Assembly: GCA_035458525.1 (NCBI GenBank) | Contig: DATHZQ010000067.1 | Span: 10,106 to 74,105 of the forward strand | Reading direction: 5' to 3' | DNA: 64,000 bases | Origin: DATHZQ01 sp035458525 | GTDB lineage: Bacteria > Actinomycetota > Acidimicrobiia > Spongiisociales > UBA5794 | Shown here: positions 33,374-42,638 of the stretch, one piece after another | Numbering within the stretch: position 1 is the first letter of the stretch | Layout: every line of letters begins with the position of its first letter | Notes under the pieces: model-generated | Told to the model about the DNA's origin: nothing | The model's database searches: none | What the model saw: only the letters and a program-made list of their open reading frames with translations | Position numbers and translations under genes: made by a program

Positions 33374-34138
33374 ATGCGTGAGATCCTCTCAGACCTCGTA
33401 GCCGAACAGCAGTCCCTCGACCAGTTCCTCCAACGGATACGCGAGCGCGACTGGAAGCTCCCGACCCCTGCTCCTGGATGGTCGATTCACGACACCGTCA
33501 GCCACCTTGCCTACACCGAGACGTTCGCCGCACAGGCGATCGAAATCGGGCAAGACTTCGTCGACGCGGAGAAGGTCACCGACATCGACGAGTGGACCAA
33601 CCGCGGCGTCCAACTCGGTCGCGACAAGCGCTACCAAGAAGTGATCGAGTGGTGGCGCAATGGTCGCGCCTCCGTCGTCGATGCGCTGTCCCGCAGGGAA
33701 GCCGGCGATCGCATACCGTGGGTCATCAACTCGGTCAGTGCCAAAGGCTTCGCAACGCTTCGACTCATGGAGACCTGGGCCCACGGCCTGGACATTCGCG
33801 ATGCGATGGAAGGCCGGCTCCCCGTCCCCGAGGACGAGGAAGAGGCCGAGATCGACTCGCCGCGTCTGCGCCACGTGACCTGGCTCGCCCATCGCATGCT
33901 GCCTTACTCGTTCGAGCAGGCCGGTGAGGAATACCCGGCCGAAGGAATACGGGTGCAGGTCATGGGCCCGAAGTACGCCAGCTGGGTGTTCGGCCCCCGG
34001 GAGACCGATCAGGTCATCAAGGGTCACGCCGGAGAGTTCTGCCGTGTGGCAGTCCATCGCATGGACGCCGCAGACACCGGGCTCAAGGCGATCGGCGACT
34101 ACGCCGAGACCGCGCTGCGCATCATGCGCGCCTATTGA
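33374..34138 (+). CDS. TIGR03084/maleylpyruvate-isomerase-type DinB-fold metal-binding protein
   Basis: A 254-residue protein whose N-terminal half is a DinB-like four-helix bundle of the mycothiol-dependent maleylpyruvate isomerase family: TPAPGWSIHDTVSHLAYTE with one metal His, and METWAHGLDIRDAMEG with another. The C-terminal half is the associated alpha/beta domain. The TIGR03084 subfamily is actinobacterial and probably mycothiol-linked, but its reaction is unknown. A TAGAAT box lies nine bases before the ATG. Its TGA overlaps the TTG start of the BtpA gene as TTGA, so the two are coupled. Confidence 0.8.
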   Translation: MREILSDLVAEQQSLDQFLQRIRERDWKLPTPAPGWSIHDTVSHLAYTETFAAQAIEIGQDFVDAEKVTDIDEWTNRGVQLGRDKRYQEVIEWWRNGRASVVDALSRREAGDRIPWVINSVSAKGFATLRLMETWAHGLDIRDAMEGRLPVPEDEEEAEIDSPRLRHVTWLAHRMLPYSFEQAGEEYPAEGIRVQVMGPKYASWVFGPRETDQVIKGHAGEFCRVAVHRMDAADTGLKAIGDYAETALRIMRAY

Positions 34139-34935
34139 GCGAACGGATGCCGCCACTCCCCCGCCTCATCGGGATGGTCCATCTCGGGCCGCTCCCCGGC
34201 GCCCCGCGGTTTGATGGTGACTTCGACACCGTCGTTGCCCGCGCCGTCTCGGACGCCGAAGTCCTCGCCGCGTCCGGCTTCGAGGGCATCGGTGTCGAAA
34301 ACTTCGGCGACGCACCATTCTTCAGAGACGACGTGCCCAAGGTCACCATCGCCGCCATGACGAGAGCAATCGCGGAAGTCGCCAAGGCGGTCCGGTTGCC
34401 CGTCGGTGTGAACGTGCTCCGCAACGACGCGTGCGGCGCCCTCGCCATCGCCGCCGCTACGAGTGCTGCGTTCATTCGCGTCAACGTGCTGTCCGGTTCG
34501 ATGTGGACCGACCAGGGCCTCATCATCGGCAAGGCCGCCGACGTCCTCCGACTGCGGAAGACGATCGCCCCCGACACCAAGATCCTCGCCGACGTCTTCG
34601 TCAAGCACGCCACGCCGCCGCCCGGTGCAACCCTGGAGCAGGCCGCCGAAGAACTCGCCGGACGAGGTCTGGCCGACGCGCTCATCGTGTCCGGTACCGC
34701 CACCGGGAGACCACCGACCATCACGACGCTGCGAGACGCCCGCAATGCGGTCCCGGATGTGCCGCTCTATGTGGGCTCCGGTGCCTCTGCCGGCAACGTC
34801 GCCCAGTTCCTTGCGGTCGCCGACGGCGTCATCGTCGGTACGACGCTGAAACTCGGCTCCCACACGACCAATCCGGTCGATCCGGAGCGGGCCAGAGCCT
34901 TCGCCGACGCCGGCCGACGCGCCCTCGCTTCGTAG
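34135..34935 (+). CDS. BtpA/SgcQ family TIM-barrel protein
   Basis: A 266-residue protein of the BtpA family, named after a cyanobacterial photosystem I biogenesis factor. Characteristic segments are IGMVHLGPLPGAPRF, GIGVENFGDAPF and the C-terminal glycine-rich VGSGASAGNVAQFLAVADG, a phosphate-binding-loop pattern. Outside phototrophs the function is unknown; a sugar- or nucleotide-phosphate enzyme is plausible. The start is TTG at 34135, overlapping the upstream stop; the ATG four codons later (34147) is the alternative. Confidence 0.85.
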   Translation: MSERMPPLPRLIGMVHLGPLPGAPRFDGDFDTVVARAVSDAEVLAASGFEGIGVENFGDAPFFRDDVPKVTIAAMTRAIAEVAKAVRLPVGVNVLRNDACGALAIAAATSAAFIRVNVLSGSMWTDQGLIIGKAADVLRLRKTIAPDTKILADVFVKHATPPPGATLEQAAEELAGRGLADALIVSGTATGRPPTITTLRDARNAVPDVPLYVGSGASAGNVAQFLAVADGVIVGTTLKLGSHTTNPVDPERARAFADAGRRALAS

Positions 34936-34991
34936 CGCGTCGCTGCCTCTGACGGCGGAAACGGTACCTCGGCGGCGGGTGACCCGAATTC

Positions 34992-35020
34992 GCAACCCTC
35001 GATGATCTGTCGAGGGTTGC
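34992..35020 (+). terminator. Perfect hairpin after btpA
   Basis: GCAACCCTCGA (34992-35002) and TCGAGGGTTGC (35010-35020) form a perfect 11-bp stem with a seven-base loop, 57 bases after the btpA stop. No T-run follows, so it may act as a terminator of the T-less type common in high-GC genomes or as an mRNA stabiliser. Confidence 0.6.
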
Positions 35021-35133
35021 TGCGCACCGGTGGACTCCGCCTCCTTCCGTGGTCGAGGTCGCCAACCCTTGCCGCACAGGCACTTATGTAACGGTGGCGC
35101 GTAAGATGATTTTGTCATTTGGCGCTCGCCTCG

Positions 35134-35159
35134 ACCCTCGAGTGAGGGTGATCGAGGGT
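35134..35159. repeat. Second ACCCTCGA/TCGAGGGT inverted repeat upstream of lhr
   Basis: ACCCTCGA at 35134-35141 and TCGAGGGT at 35152-35159 are separated by ten bases. The arms are the same sequence as the core of the hairpin at 34992-35020, and ACCCTCGA occurs once more at the start of lhr. It may be an operator for the lhr promoter about 70 bases downstream. Confidence 0.4.
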
Positions 35160-35225
35160 TTCGGGCTGGCCGTATCGACCTCGCGTCGACGCGACGGCAC
35201 CGCCGAATATGTCATCCCGGACCGG

Positions 35226-35231
35226 TAGCCT
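35226..35231 (+). promoter_or_regulatory. Leaderless-type -10 box TAGCCT for lhr
   Basis: TAGCCT ends six bases before the GTG start of lhr at 35238, and there is no ribosome site. Confidence 0.5.
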
Positions 35232-35237
35232 GCGGCT

Positions 35238-38200
35238 GTGCCCGTCACCCTCGATCGATTCACCGATGCGACCAGGACCTGGTTCGACGCATCCTTCGCC
35301 TCCCCCACTGCGGCCCAGGAGCGCGGATGGGACGCGATCGCCCGCGGTGACCACACATTGATCCACGCACCGACGGGCTCGGGCAAGACCCTGGCTGCGT
35401 TCCTGTGGGCCATCGACGGGCTCGCACGCGAGCCGGTACCCGACGAACGGAGCCGGTGCCGGGTGCTCTACGTGTCCCCGATGAAGGCGCTGGCCTACGA
35501 CGTCGAACGCAACCTGCGGGCACCATTGACCGGCATCCAGAACGCAGCCGGACGGCTCGGGCTTCCGGCCCCGCGGATCACGACCGCCATGCGCACCGGC
35601 GACACGCCGGGGTCTGAGCGGCAGGCCATGCTGCGGCATCCGCCCGACATCATGATCACTACCCCTGAGTCGCTCTATCTGATGCTCACGTCGCAAGCCC
35701 GCGAGATCCTGCGCCCGGTGCGAACCGTCATCGTTGACGAGATCCACTCGGTCGCCGGCACCAAGCGCGGCTCACACCTCAGCCTGACGCTGGAGCGCCT
35801 CACCGCGCTGACGGACACCGAGCCACAGCGCATCGGGCTGTCGGCGACGCAACGACCGCTCGAGGACATCGCGGCGTTCCTCGGCGGCGGCACGGCGGCA
35901 GGTGCGGATTGGCAGCCACGCCCGGTGACGATCGTGGATGCTCCGTGGGACAAGACACTGGATCTCGGCATCGTCGTACCCGTTGCCGACATGACCCGAC
36001 CGGAGGAGACGCCCCTCGAGGGCGTTGCCGATGACGATGGAGCGCGCCGTTCCATCTGGCCCGCGGTCTACCCACGCCTGCTGGAGCTGGTGCTCGCCAA
36101 CCGCTCGACGCTCCTGTTCGTGAACTCCCGCAGCCTGGCTGAACGACTCGCTGCTGAACTGAATCGCCTCGCAGGCGAGGAGCTGGTTCAGTCGCACCAT
36201 GGCTCCGTGTCTCGAGAGCAGCGGCTGGAGATCGAGAACCGTCTCAAAGCCGGCGAGCTGCGCGGCGTCGTGGCAACGTCGACGTTGGAGCTCGGCATCG
36301 ACATGGCGGCGATCGACCTCGTGGTCCTGGTCGAGTCGCCGTCGTCCGTGGCGCGTGGCCTGCAGCGCGTCGGTCGCGCCGGGCACCAGGTCGGCGCCCC
36401 GAGCGTGGCGCGGATCTTCCCCAAACATCGAGGCGATCTTCTCGAAACGGCCGTGGTCGTCGACCGGATGTTGCACGGCGCCATCGAAGCAACCCGTATC
36501 CCACAGAACCCGCTCGACGTGCTCGCCCAGCAGATCGTGGCCATCGTTGCGGTCGAGCCGACGACTGCCGACGAGCTGTACACGCTGGTCCGTCGCGCCG
36601 CGCCCTACGGCGAGCTCGCTCGCTCGGCGTTCGATGCCGTGCTCGACATGCTCGCTGGAAGATATCCGTCGGACGAGTTCGCCGAGCTGCGCCCACGCAT
36701 CATCTGGGATCGCATCGACGGCACCGTGGAAGCCAGGCGCAACGCCAAGCTGCTTGCAGTGACCAATCCGGGAACCATTCCCGACCGCGGTCTCTACACG
36801 GTGACGCTGCCCGATGGTGGCAAGGTCGGCGAATTGGACGAGGAGATGGTCTACGAAAGCCGGCCTGGTGACGTCTTCGTGCTCGGGTCGACATCGTGGA
36901 AGATCGACGAGATCACCCACGACCGCGTCATCGTCCATCCCGCACCCGGCGAGTCGGCAGCCCGGATGCCGTTCTGGCACGGCGACACCCTCGGACGGCC
37001 GCTCGAACTGGGAAGAGCCGTGGGGGCGTTCATCCGCAAGATCGGCGGAAAAGAGCCGGACGCAGCCCGCTCCACGCTGCGTGACGACTACCACCTCGAT
37101 GCATGGGCCGCCGACAATCTCGCGGCGTTCATCGAAGAAGAGCGAGCGTTCACGGGCACGCTGCCGACCGATCGCACGATCGTGGTCGAGCGCTTCCGCG
37201 ACGAGATCGGCGACTGGCGCATGGTGGTGCTTTCCCCGTTCGGGGCGCGGGTTCACGCTCCGTGGGCGTTGGCAGCACGCCATCTCCTTCGCACCCAGGT
37301 CGGTAGCGAGGTCGACGTGATGTGGTCGGACGACGGCATCGTGTTCCGATTCCCCGACGTGGACGAGCCACCGGACGCCGCAACCCTCATCCTCGATCCG
37401 CAGGACGTCGACGAGTTGCTCCTCGAGGAGGTCGCCGACTCTGCGCTCTTCACGGCACGCTTCCGCGAGGCGGCCGCCCGGGCGTTGCTCCTCCCCCGCA
37501 GGCGGCCGGGGAGCCGCACCCCGCTGTGGCTGCAGCGGCGCCGCGCCGCCAGCCTGCTCGACATCGCAAAGCGCTTCGCCAGCTTCCCGATCGTGCTCGA
37601 GACCTACCGGGAGGTGCTGCAGGACCACTTCGACGTGCCTGCGTTGTCCGAGGTGCTCCGCGACGTGGCGGCCAGGAAAGTGCGGGTGCGTGAGGTAGAG
37701 CTCGCCGGACCGAGCCCGTTTGCGTCCTCGCTGATGTTCGACTTCATCGCTTCCTTCATGTACGAGTACGACGCACCCATCGCCGAGAAGCGAGCTGCCG
37801 CGCTGACGCTGGACCGCACGCTGCTCCGTGAGCTCCTCGGCGATCCACAGTTTCGCGACCTCCTCGACGCCGACGTCGTCGCCGCTGTGGAGACCGAGCT
37901 TCAGCGGCTCGCCCCAGAGCGCAGAATCGGCTCGGCCGATGCGCTCCACGACGCATTGCGCGACCTCGGCCCGCTCACCCACCATGGCATCGCGGCCCGC
38001 AGCGAGCCTGCGGCTGCCGTGGACGAATGGCTCGAGACGCTGCACGAGTCGCGCCGTATCGCCGAAGTCCGGCTTCACGGAGAGCCCCGGATCGCTGCCA
38101 TCGAAGACCTGGCGCGACTGCGCGACGCACTCGGTGTGGCTCCCCCGCTGTGGACGCCCCCCTCTCTCTTGGAACCGCCCGAGGATCCGCTCGGGGACGT

Positions 38201-39632
38201 CGTAGGTCGCTTCGCCCGTACCCACGGACCGTTCGCCGCCGACGCCGCTGCGGCCGAACTGGGCCTGCCGCTTGCGGCCGTCAACGAGGTGCTGCAGCGC
38301 CTCGCTGGCGAAGGCCGTGTGTCTGCCGGTGCCTACCGGCCCGGCGGGGATGGTCAGGAATGGGTCGATTCGGACGTGCTGCGCCGTCTGCGGCGACGTT
38401 CGTTGGCGGTGCTGCGCGCCGAGGTCGAAGCCGTCGATCCCGAGGTGCACGCCCGCTTCCTCCCCTTGTGGCACGGTGTCGGATCGGGTGCGGCGCATTC
38501 GGCGCGTTTGATGGAGGTCGTGCGTCAGATCCAGGGGACGGCGATTCCGGCGAGCATTCTCGAGCGTGACGTCTTGCGGCAGCGGCTCGCGTACCAACCG
38601 GGCATGCTCGACATGCTGCTCGCCTCTGGCGAGGTCGTGTGGATCGGGCGCGGACCCCTGGGCGCCTCCGACGGACGGGTTGCGCTCTACCTGCGTCACC
38701 AGGTGCCATTGTTGCATCAGCCGAGCCATGAAGACCCGCCACAGGGCGAGCTCCACGATCTCCTCCGCAGCCACCTGGAGCAACGCGGCGCCTCGTTCTT
38801 CAACGATCTCTACGTCGCCGCTGAAGGAGGACCGCAGGAGGCCGTCTTGGAGGCGCTGTGGGATCTCGTGTGGGCCGGCGAAGTGACCAACGACACGCTT
38901 GCACCCCTCCGTGCATATGGCGCGATCAAGGGGAAACGGCGCTCCGGCCGGCCCGCCTTCCCGACGGCCGCTCCTCCCGCCGGCAGCGGCCGCTGGTACC
39001 TCGCTCGAGACCTCCTCGCCCCTGGGGAACCGATCGTGGGAGAACAACGCGCCAAGGCCGTCGCCGATCAGCTCTTGGAACGGCACGGCGTGGTGACCCG
39101 CGATGCGGTGCTCGCCGAGAACATCCCCGGAGGCTTCTCCGGCCTCTATCCCGTGTTCGCGGCGATGGAGGATGCCGGGAGAGTGCGCCGCGGCTACTTC
39201 ATAGAGGGTCGCGGTGGTTCGCAGTTTGCACTGCCGGGCGCCGTCGACCGGCTGCGTACCGCTACCTCCCCGGAGGTCACCGTGCTGGCGGCTGCGGATC
39301 CCGCCAACGCGTACGGCGCTGCCTTGCCGTGGCCCGAACATCCCAGCGGACGCCTCGCACGGCGCGCCGGTGCCTATGTCCTGACCCACGACGGGGCCCT
39401 GATCGGGTTCCTGGAACGCGGCGGCCGCACACTGCTGACCTTCGACGCGGACTCCGCACTCCTCGCTACAGCGTTGGCTTCATTCGCCGATCGGACCGGC
39501 ACACGGCTCATCTTGGCGACGGTCGACGGCGCACCCGCCGCCTCCGGCCCGATGGCAGAGACGCTGCGCGCTGCTGGATTCACCCCCGGCTACCGCGGGC
39601 TGACGTACGGCTCCACTCGCCGCCGTGCCTGA
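35238..39632 (+). CDS. lhr: Large ATP-dependent helicase Lhr
   Basis: A 1464-residue superfamily 2 DNA helicase, full length for bacterial Lhr (long form). Walker A is APTGSGKT (residues 44-51) and the DEIH box is at 167-170. Motif VI lies in VARGLQRVGRAGHQ and is followed by the Lhr-specific winged-helix and core extension. The C-terminal ~600 residues form the Lhr-C domain. Lhr translocates 3'-5' on single-stranded DNA, unwinds RNA:DNA hybrids and is induced by DNA damage in mycobacteria. The GTG start follows a TAGCCT box directly. The stop overlaps the nei-type gene by eight bases, so helicase and glycosylase are co-expressed. Confidence 0.96.
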   Translation: MPVTLDRFTDATRTWFDASFASPTAAQERGWDAIARGDHTLIHAPTGSGKTLAAFLWAIDGLAREPVPDERSRCRVLYVSPMKALAYDVERNLRAPLTGIQNAAGRLGLPAPRITTAMRTGDTPGSERQAMLRHPPDIMITTPESLYLMLTSQAREILRPVRTVIVDEIHSVAGTKRGSHLSLTLERLTALTDTEPQRIGLSATQRPLEDIAAFLGGGTAAGADWQPRPVTIVDAPWDKTLDLGIVVPVADMTRPEETPLEGVADDDGARRSIWPAVYPRLLELVLANRSTLLFVNSRSLAERLAAELNRLAGEELVQSHHGSVSREQRLEIENRLKAGELRGVVATSTLELGIDMAAIDLVVLVESPSSVARGLQRVGRAGHQVGAPSVARIFPKHRGDLLETAVVVDRMLHGAIEATRIPQNPLDVLAQQIVAIVAVEPTTADELYTLVRRAAPYGELARSAFDAVLDMLAGRYPSDEFAELRPRIIWDRIDGTVEARRNAKLLAVTNPGTIPDRGLYTVTLPDGGKVGELDEEMVYESRPGDVFVLGSTSWKIDEITHDRVIVHPAPGESAARMPFWHGDTLGRPLELGRAVGAFIRKIGGKEPDAARSTLRDDYHLDAWAADNLAAFIEEERAFTGTLPTDRTIVVERFRDEIGDWRMVVLSPFGARVHAPWALAARHLLRTQVGSEVDVMWSDDGIVFRFPDVDEPPDAATLILDPQDVDELLLEEVADSALFTARFREAAARALLLPRRRPGSRTPLWLQRRRAASLLDIAKRFASFPIVLETYREVLQDHFDVPALSEVLRDVAARKVRVREVELAGPSPFASSLMFDFIASFMYEYDAPIAEKRAAALTLDRTLLRELLGDPQFRDLLDADVVAAVETELQRLAPERRIGSADALHDALRDLGPLTHHGIAARSEPAAAVDEWLETLHESRRIAEVRLHGEPRIAAIEDLARLRDALGVAPPLWTPPSLLEPPEDPLGDVVGRFARTHGPFAADAAAAELGLPLAAVNEVLQRLAGEGRVSAGAYRPGGDGQEWVDSDVLRRLRRRSLAVLRAEVEAVDPEVHARFLPLWHGVGSGAAHSARLMEVVRQIQGTAIPASILERDVLRQRLAYQPGMLDMLLASGEVVWIGRGPLGASDGRVALYLRHQVPLLHQPSHEDPPQGELHDLLRSHLEQRGASFFNDLYVAAEGGPQEAVLEALWDLVWAGEVTNDTLAPLRAYGAIKGKRRSGRPAFPTAAPPAGSGRWYLARDLLAPGEPIVGEQRAKAVADQLLERHGVVTRDAVLAENIPGGFSGLYPVFAAMEDAGRVRRGYFIEGRGGSQFALPGAVDRLRTATSPEVTVLAAADPANAYGAALPWPEHPSGRLARRAGAYVLTHDGALIGFLERGGRTLLTFDADSALLATALASFADRTGTRLILATVDGAPAASGPMAETLRAAGFTPGYRGLTYGSTRRRA

Positions 39633-40410
39633 GGGCGACACGCTGCATCGTGCGGCGATGCGGGTCAGTGCCGCCATCGGCGGACGCATCCTCACCGATG
39701 TCCGCGGCGGCCATCCGGCGATCCGCGGCAATCGCCGCCGCCTGCTGGGAGCGACCGTGGAGGACGTGAGCGCCATTGGCAAGCACCTCGTCGTGCGGAC
39801 GTCGGCGCAGTGGACGCTCCGCACCCATCTGGGTATGACCGGCTCGTGGCACACCTATCAGCGCGGCGAACCCTGGCGCATCACCCCCGGCAAGGCAAGA
39901 GTCGTGCTGGGCACCGATCACACCGTCGCCGTCTGTTTCGCCGCTCCCTACGTCGAGCTCGGCCGCACCGAGGATGTGATCTCCGGACTCGACCGCATCG
40001 GACCCGACCTGGCCCTCGAGAACCCACCGCTCGCGACGATCATCACCCGCACGGAGACCAGTCCGGCCGAGTCCATCGCTGATCTCCTCCTCGACCAGCA
40101 CGTCGCATCGGGAATCGGCAACGTCTACAAGAGTGAGGTCATGTACCTCGAACGCCAAGATCCGGCGCAACGAGCCGACACCGTACCCCGTGACCAGTTG
40201 GAGCGGCTCTACCGGCGAGCCAACCGCCTGCTCCTCGCCAATGTCGGGGACAGCCGCCGCACAACCACCGGCAACCGTGGCAGGGAACGCACGTGGGTCT
40301 ACGGCCGCAACGGCCGGCCGTGCCGACGCTGCGGCTCGATCGTTCGGGCAACGACGCACGGTCCCCTCGATCGGGTCACGTATTGGTGCCCGTCTTGCCA
40401 GTCATCGTGA
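39625..40410 (+). CDS. nei: Fpg/Nei family DNA glycosylase (endonuclease VIII type)
   Basis: A 261-residue bifunctional DNA glycosylase/AP lyase for oxidised bases. The catalytic N-terminus MPEGDTLHR (Pro2, Glu3) is exact. The helix-two-turn-helix shows DQHVASGIGNVYKSEV, and a C-terminal zinc finger has CRRC and CPSC. The EGDTL context and sequence favour the Nei2-type branch over MutM. It starts at a GTG overlapping the lhr stop by eight bases; lhr-nei2 pairing is common in actinobacteria and points to joint use in repair. It is convergent with the DUF971 gene. Confidence 0.92.
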   Translation: MPEGDTLHRAAMRVSAAIGGRILTDVRGGHPAIRGNRRRLLGATVEDVSAIGKHLVVRTSAQWTLRTHLGMTGSWHTYQRGEPWRITPGKARVVLGTDHTVAVCFAAPYVELGRTEDVISGLDRIGPDLALENPPLATIITRTETSPAESIADLLLDQHVASGIGNVYKSEVMYLERQDPAQRADTVPRDQLERLYRRANRLLLANVGDSRRTTTGNRGRERTWVYGRNGRPCRRCGSIVRATTHGPLDRVTYWCPSCQSS

Positions 40411-40424
40411 CGGTGCACCCGCGC

Positions 40425-40724
40425 TCACATTCCGCTCAGCTCGCGGAGTGCGGCAAAGGGGTAGATGCCGGTGCCGTGCCCGTCGGGTTCGAACACGAAC
40501 TGCAGTGCATAGCCCCCGACCAGTTCCGCTCCGGCGATCTTGATTGGGATCGGGCCGGCCAAGACGGCCTGCGTCACCGACTCCCCTGCAGGTTCGCGGC
40601 ACCCGGCGCACATGCAGGCGCCGCGCAGCGTGGCGGCATCGAGCTGCGATACCACGCCGTCTTCCCAGGTGAGTTCCACCAACTCACCGTCAATGACCTC
40701 AATGCGTTGCGGAACCACGCTCAT
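40425..40724 (-). CDS. DUF971 family protein (gamma-butyrobetaine hydroxylase-like N-terminal domain)
   Basis: A 99-residue stand-alone DUF971 domain. It contains ELTWEDGVVSQLDAATLRGACMCAGC with the family Cys pattern, then PIKIAGAELVGGYALQFVF and the ending GTGIYPFAALREL. DUF971 proteins are linked to iron-sulfur carrier ApbC/Mrp in many bacteria; no such gene is adjacent. I chose the ATG at 40724 because TATGGT lies exactly seven bases upstream; an ATG four codons earlier would fall inside that box. Confidence 0.85.
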   Translation of the reverse strand: MSVVPQRIEVIDGELVELTWEDGVVSQLDAATLRGACMCAGCREPAGESVTQAVLAGPIPIKIAGAELVGGYALQFVFEPDGHGTGIYPFAALRELSGM

Positions 40725-40731
40725 CGGTGCG

Positions 40732-40737
40732 ACCATA
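40732..40737 (-). promoter_or_regulatory. Leaderless-type -10 box TATGGT
   Basis: Minus-strand TATGGT ends seven bases before the ATG at 40724 of the DUF971 gene. Confidence 0.5.
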
Positions 40738-40765
40738 CCCCAGCCCCCGCAGGTAGGCGTGATCC

Positions 40766-41992
40766 ATGAGCAGTCCCACCCTTTCGATTCGTCCCGGCCA
40801 TCCGGCGTTCCTCGACCTGCCCTGGCACGAACCGCTCAGCGCCTGGGAAGGCGGACGTCTCATCGAGGTACCGACCGGCGTCCACCGCCACGTCGTGCGC
40901 TTCGTGGCGTACGGGGAGGACATCTATGCGATCAAGGAGTTGCCCAGACGGATCGCACGCCACGAGTACCGCACGCTCCGTGCGCTCCGGCAGCGCGTGA
41001 CGCCGGTTGCCACGGCTGTCGGACTGGTGGACCGTGGATGGGTGCCCGGCGATCGGGAGCACTCGGCTGCCGTGATCACCCAGTACGTGAAGTTCGCTTT
41101 CACCTATCGGGAATTGATCTCGGGAGGGAACTTCGGCCCGAGACGCAACCAGATGCTCGATGCCGTTGCCGGCCTGCTCGTCGAAATCCATCTCGCCGGG
41201 TGCTTTTGGGGCGACTGCTCGCTGTCCAACCTGCTCTACCGCTACGACGCCGGCGCCATCGAGGCCGTGATGATCGACGCCGAGACATCGGAGCTCCACC
41301 CCGAGTTGAGCCATGGCCAGCGTGAGCACGACCTGGACATCATGATCGTCAACCTCGCCGGCGGCATGGCGGACATCGCTGCCGAGCAGGGTCTCGACAT
41401 CGATGACGCCGATCTGCTCCTCGGCGAAGACGTGGCGTCTCGCTATTCGGCACTTTGGGACGAGCTCACCGAACCCGTGGTGATCGGGCCGGAGGAGGGT
41501 TTCAAGGTGCGTCAGCGAGTCGAGCGGCTCAATGCGCTCGGTTTCGACGTCGACGATGTCGACCTGTTGCCGGTCGAGGGCGGCGGTCGTTCCATGCAAC
41601 TCCGTGTCAGCGTCGGCGGCAGGAACTACCACCGGACCCGGCTTCGCGAACTCACCGGCATCGATGCGGCCGAGCACCAGGCCCGGCAGATCCTCAGCGA
41701 CCTCCGCTATTACGAGACGACTCACGATCGTGTCAGCACGATCGGAAAATCAGTTCGGGCGATCCGCTGGCGCGTGGATGTCTTCGAGCCGCTGCTGCTT
41801 CGCATCGCCGATCTCGAGCCGGAAGCCGAGGTCGTGCAGCGGTATTGCGATTTCCTCCACCACCGCTACCTGGTCGCTGTCGACAAGGGCCGGGACGTGC
41901 CGAACGACGAGGCCTTCGAATCCTGGAACGCGGCCGGTAGGCCTGGCTACGACCTCGACATCGCCGCGTCCGGCGGCGTGATCGCTCCGTAA
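40766..41992 (+). CDS. DUF4032 family protein with kinase-like N-terminal fold
   Basis: A 408-residue actinobacterial protein. The N-terminal part looks like a lipopolysaccharide/aminoglycoside-kinase-type fold: YAIKELPRRIARHEYRTLRAL resembles the ATP-lysine strand and C-helix glutamate, HLAGCFWGDCSLSNLLYR replaces the HxD...N catalytic loop (Asp and Asn kept), and VMIDAETSEL resembles the DFG-like Asp. The C-terminal half is the DUF4032 domain. Enzyme activity and substrate are unknown. It is a single gene; TAGGCG lies six bases before the ATG as a weaker -10 candidate. Confidence 0.8.
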   Translation: MSSPTLSIRPGHPAFLDLPWHEPLSAWEGGRLIEVPTGVHRHVVRFVAYGEDIYAIKELPRRIARHEYRTLRALRQRVTPVATAVGLVDRGWVPGDREHSAAVITQYVKFAFTYRELISGGNFGPRRNQMLDAVAGLLVEIHLAGCFWGDCSLSNLLYRYDAGAIEAVMIDAETSELHPELSHGQREHDLDIMIVNLAGGMADIAAEQGLDIDDADLLLGEDVASRYSALWDELTEPVVIGPEEGFKVRQRVERLNALGFDVDDVDLLPVEGGGRSMQLRVSVGGRNYHRTRLRELTGIDAAEHQARQILSDLRYYETTHDRVSTIGKSVRAIRWRVDVFEPLLLRIADLEPEAEVVQRYCDFLHHRYLVAVDKGRDVPNDEAFESWNAAGRPGYDLDIAASGGVIAP

Positions 41993-42065
41993 GTGCCGGA
42001 GGGCTGACCTCGTCACTCCGTTGCGGAGCACGACGGTGCGGCCGCCGGCGACCCGACGGTTTGCG

Positions 42066-42578
42066 TCAGCCGCCGCCTCGTTTCATGCCGCCGTACTTCA
42101 TGCGTGTGTCCTCCATCCTGGCGATGAGGGCGTCCTCGCCGGCTCCGGAGAACCCGGCATCGACCACCTCTCCGACGAAGATGTCGTGCGAGCCACACTC
42201 GATGGTCTGCCAGACGGTGCATTCCAGGAAGGCCACCGCTTCCGTGAACACCGGTGCGCCGGTCACGCCTTCCCGAATCGGTCGGCCGTTCAGCGCCATT
42301 CCCTCCTTCGCCGCCGGCTTCGAGAACTTGACGAAGGGCCGGGTGTCGTCGCGGTCCCAGAGGTTGATCGTGAATGATCCTCCGTCGCGGATCAAGCGAT
42401 TGGTCACGGCATTTGCGTCGATCGATACCGCCACCAGCACGGGCTCCATCGCTACCTGGGTCACCCAGCTCTGAGTCATACCGTTCCACTCGTCTCCGGC
42501 TCTCGATCCGACGAGACACAGCACGTTCGGGATCTTCCACAAGACCTTGTTCAACGTTTCGGCCGACAGATCAGGCAT
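42066..42578 (-). CDS. Flavin reductase family protein
   Basis: A 170-residue FMN-binding split-barrel protein. VLCLVGSRAGDEWNGMTQSW and TQVAMEPVLVAVSIDANAVT give the flavin-binding core, with the FLEC/HDIFVGEVVDAGF segment near the C-terminus. Such proteins supply reduced flavin or act as NAD(P)H:flavin oxidoreductases. It is distinct from the paralogue at 5211-5741. The ATG at 42578 has AGGAG seven bases upstream, and a possible TAGGGT -10 box lies about 30 bases upstream of the start. The C-terminus ends in a Lys/Gly-rich tail. Confidence 0.87.
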   Translation of the reverse strand: MPDLSAETLNKVLWKIPNVLCLVGSRAGDEWNGMTQSWVTQVAMEPVLVAVSIDANAVTNRLIRDGGSFTINLWDRDDTRPFVKFSKPAAKEGMALNGRPIREGVTGAPVFTEAVAFLECTVWQTIECGSHDIFVGEVVDAGFSGAGEDALIARMEDTRMKYGGMKRGGG

Positions 42579-42638
42579 GACGAACTCCTGGGATCGGGGC
42601 TGCGCACCCTAGGAGGGAACGGCGCAACGCTGCGGCCG

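Larger units (their letters stand above)
34936..35237. other. Intergenic region with two related hairpins upstream of lhr
   Basis: No coding sequence is evident in these ~300 bases. It holds a strong hairpin at 34992-35020, a second hairpin at 35134-35159 built on the same arm sequence (ACCCTCGA / TCGAGGGT), a relatively AT-rich patch near 35085-35120, and the lhr -10 box at 35226-35231. Confidence 0.6.

Noticed and set aside
35772..39389. 1205-codon minus-strand open frame inside lhr
   Set aside because: Antisense mirror of the Lhr helicase gene, with no recognisable protein features.
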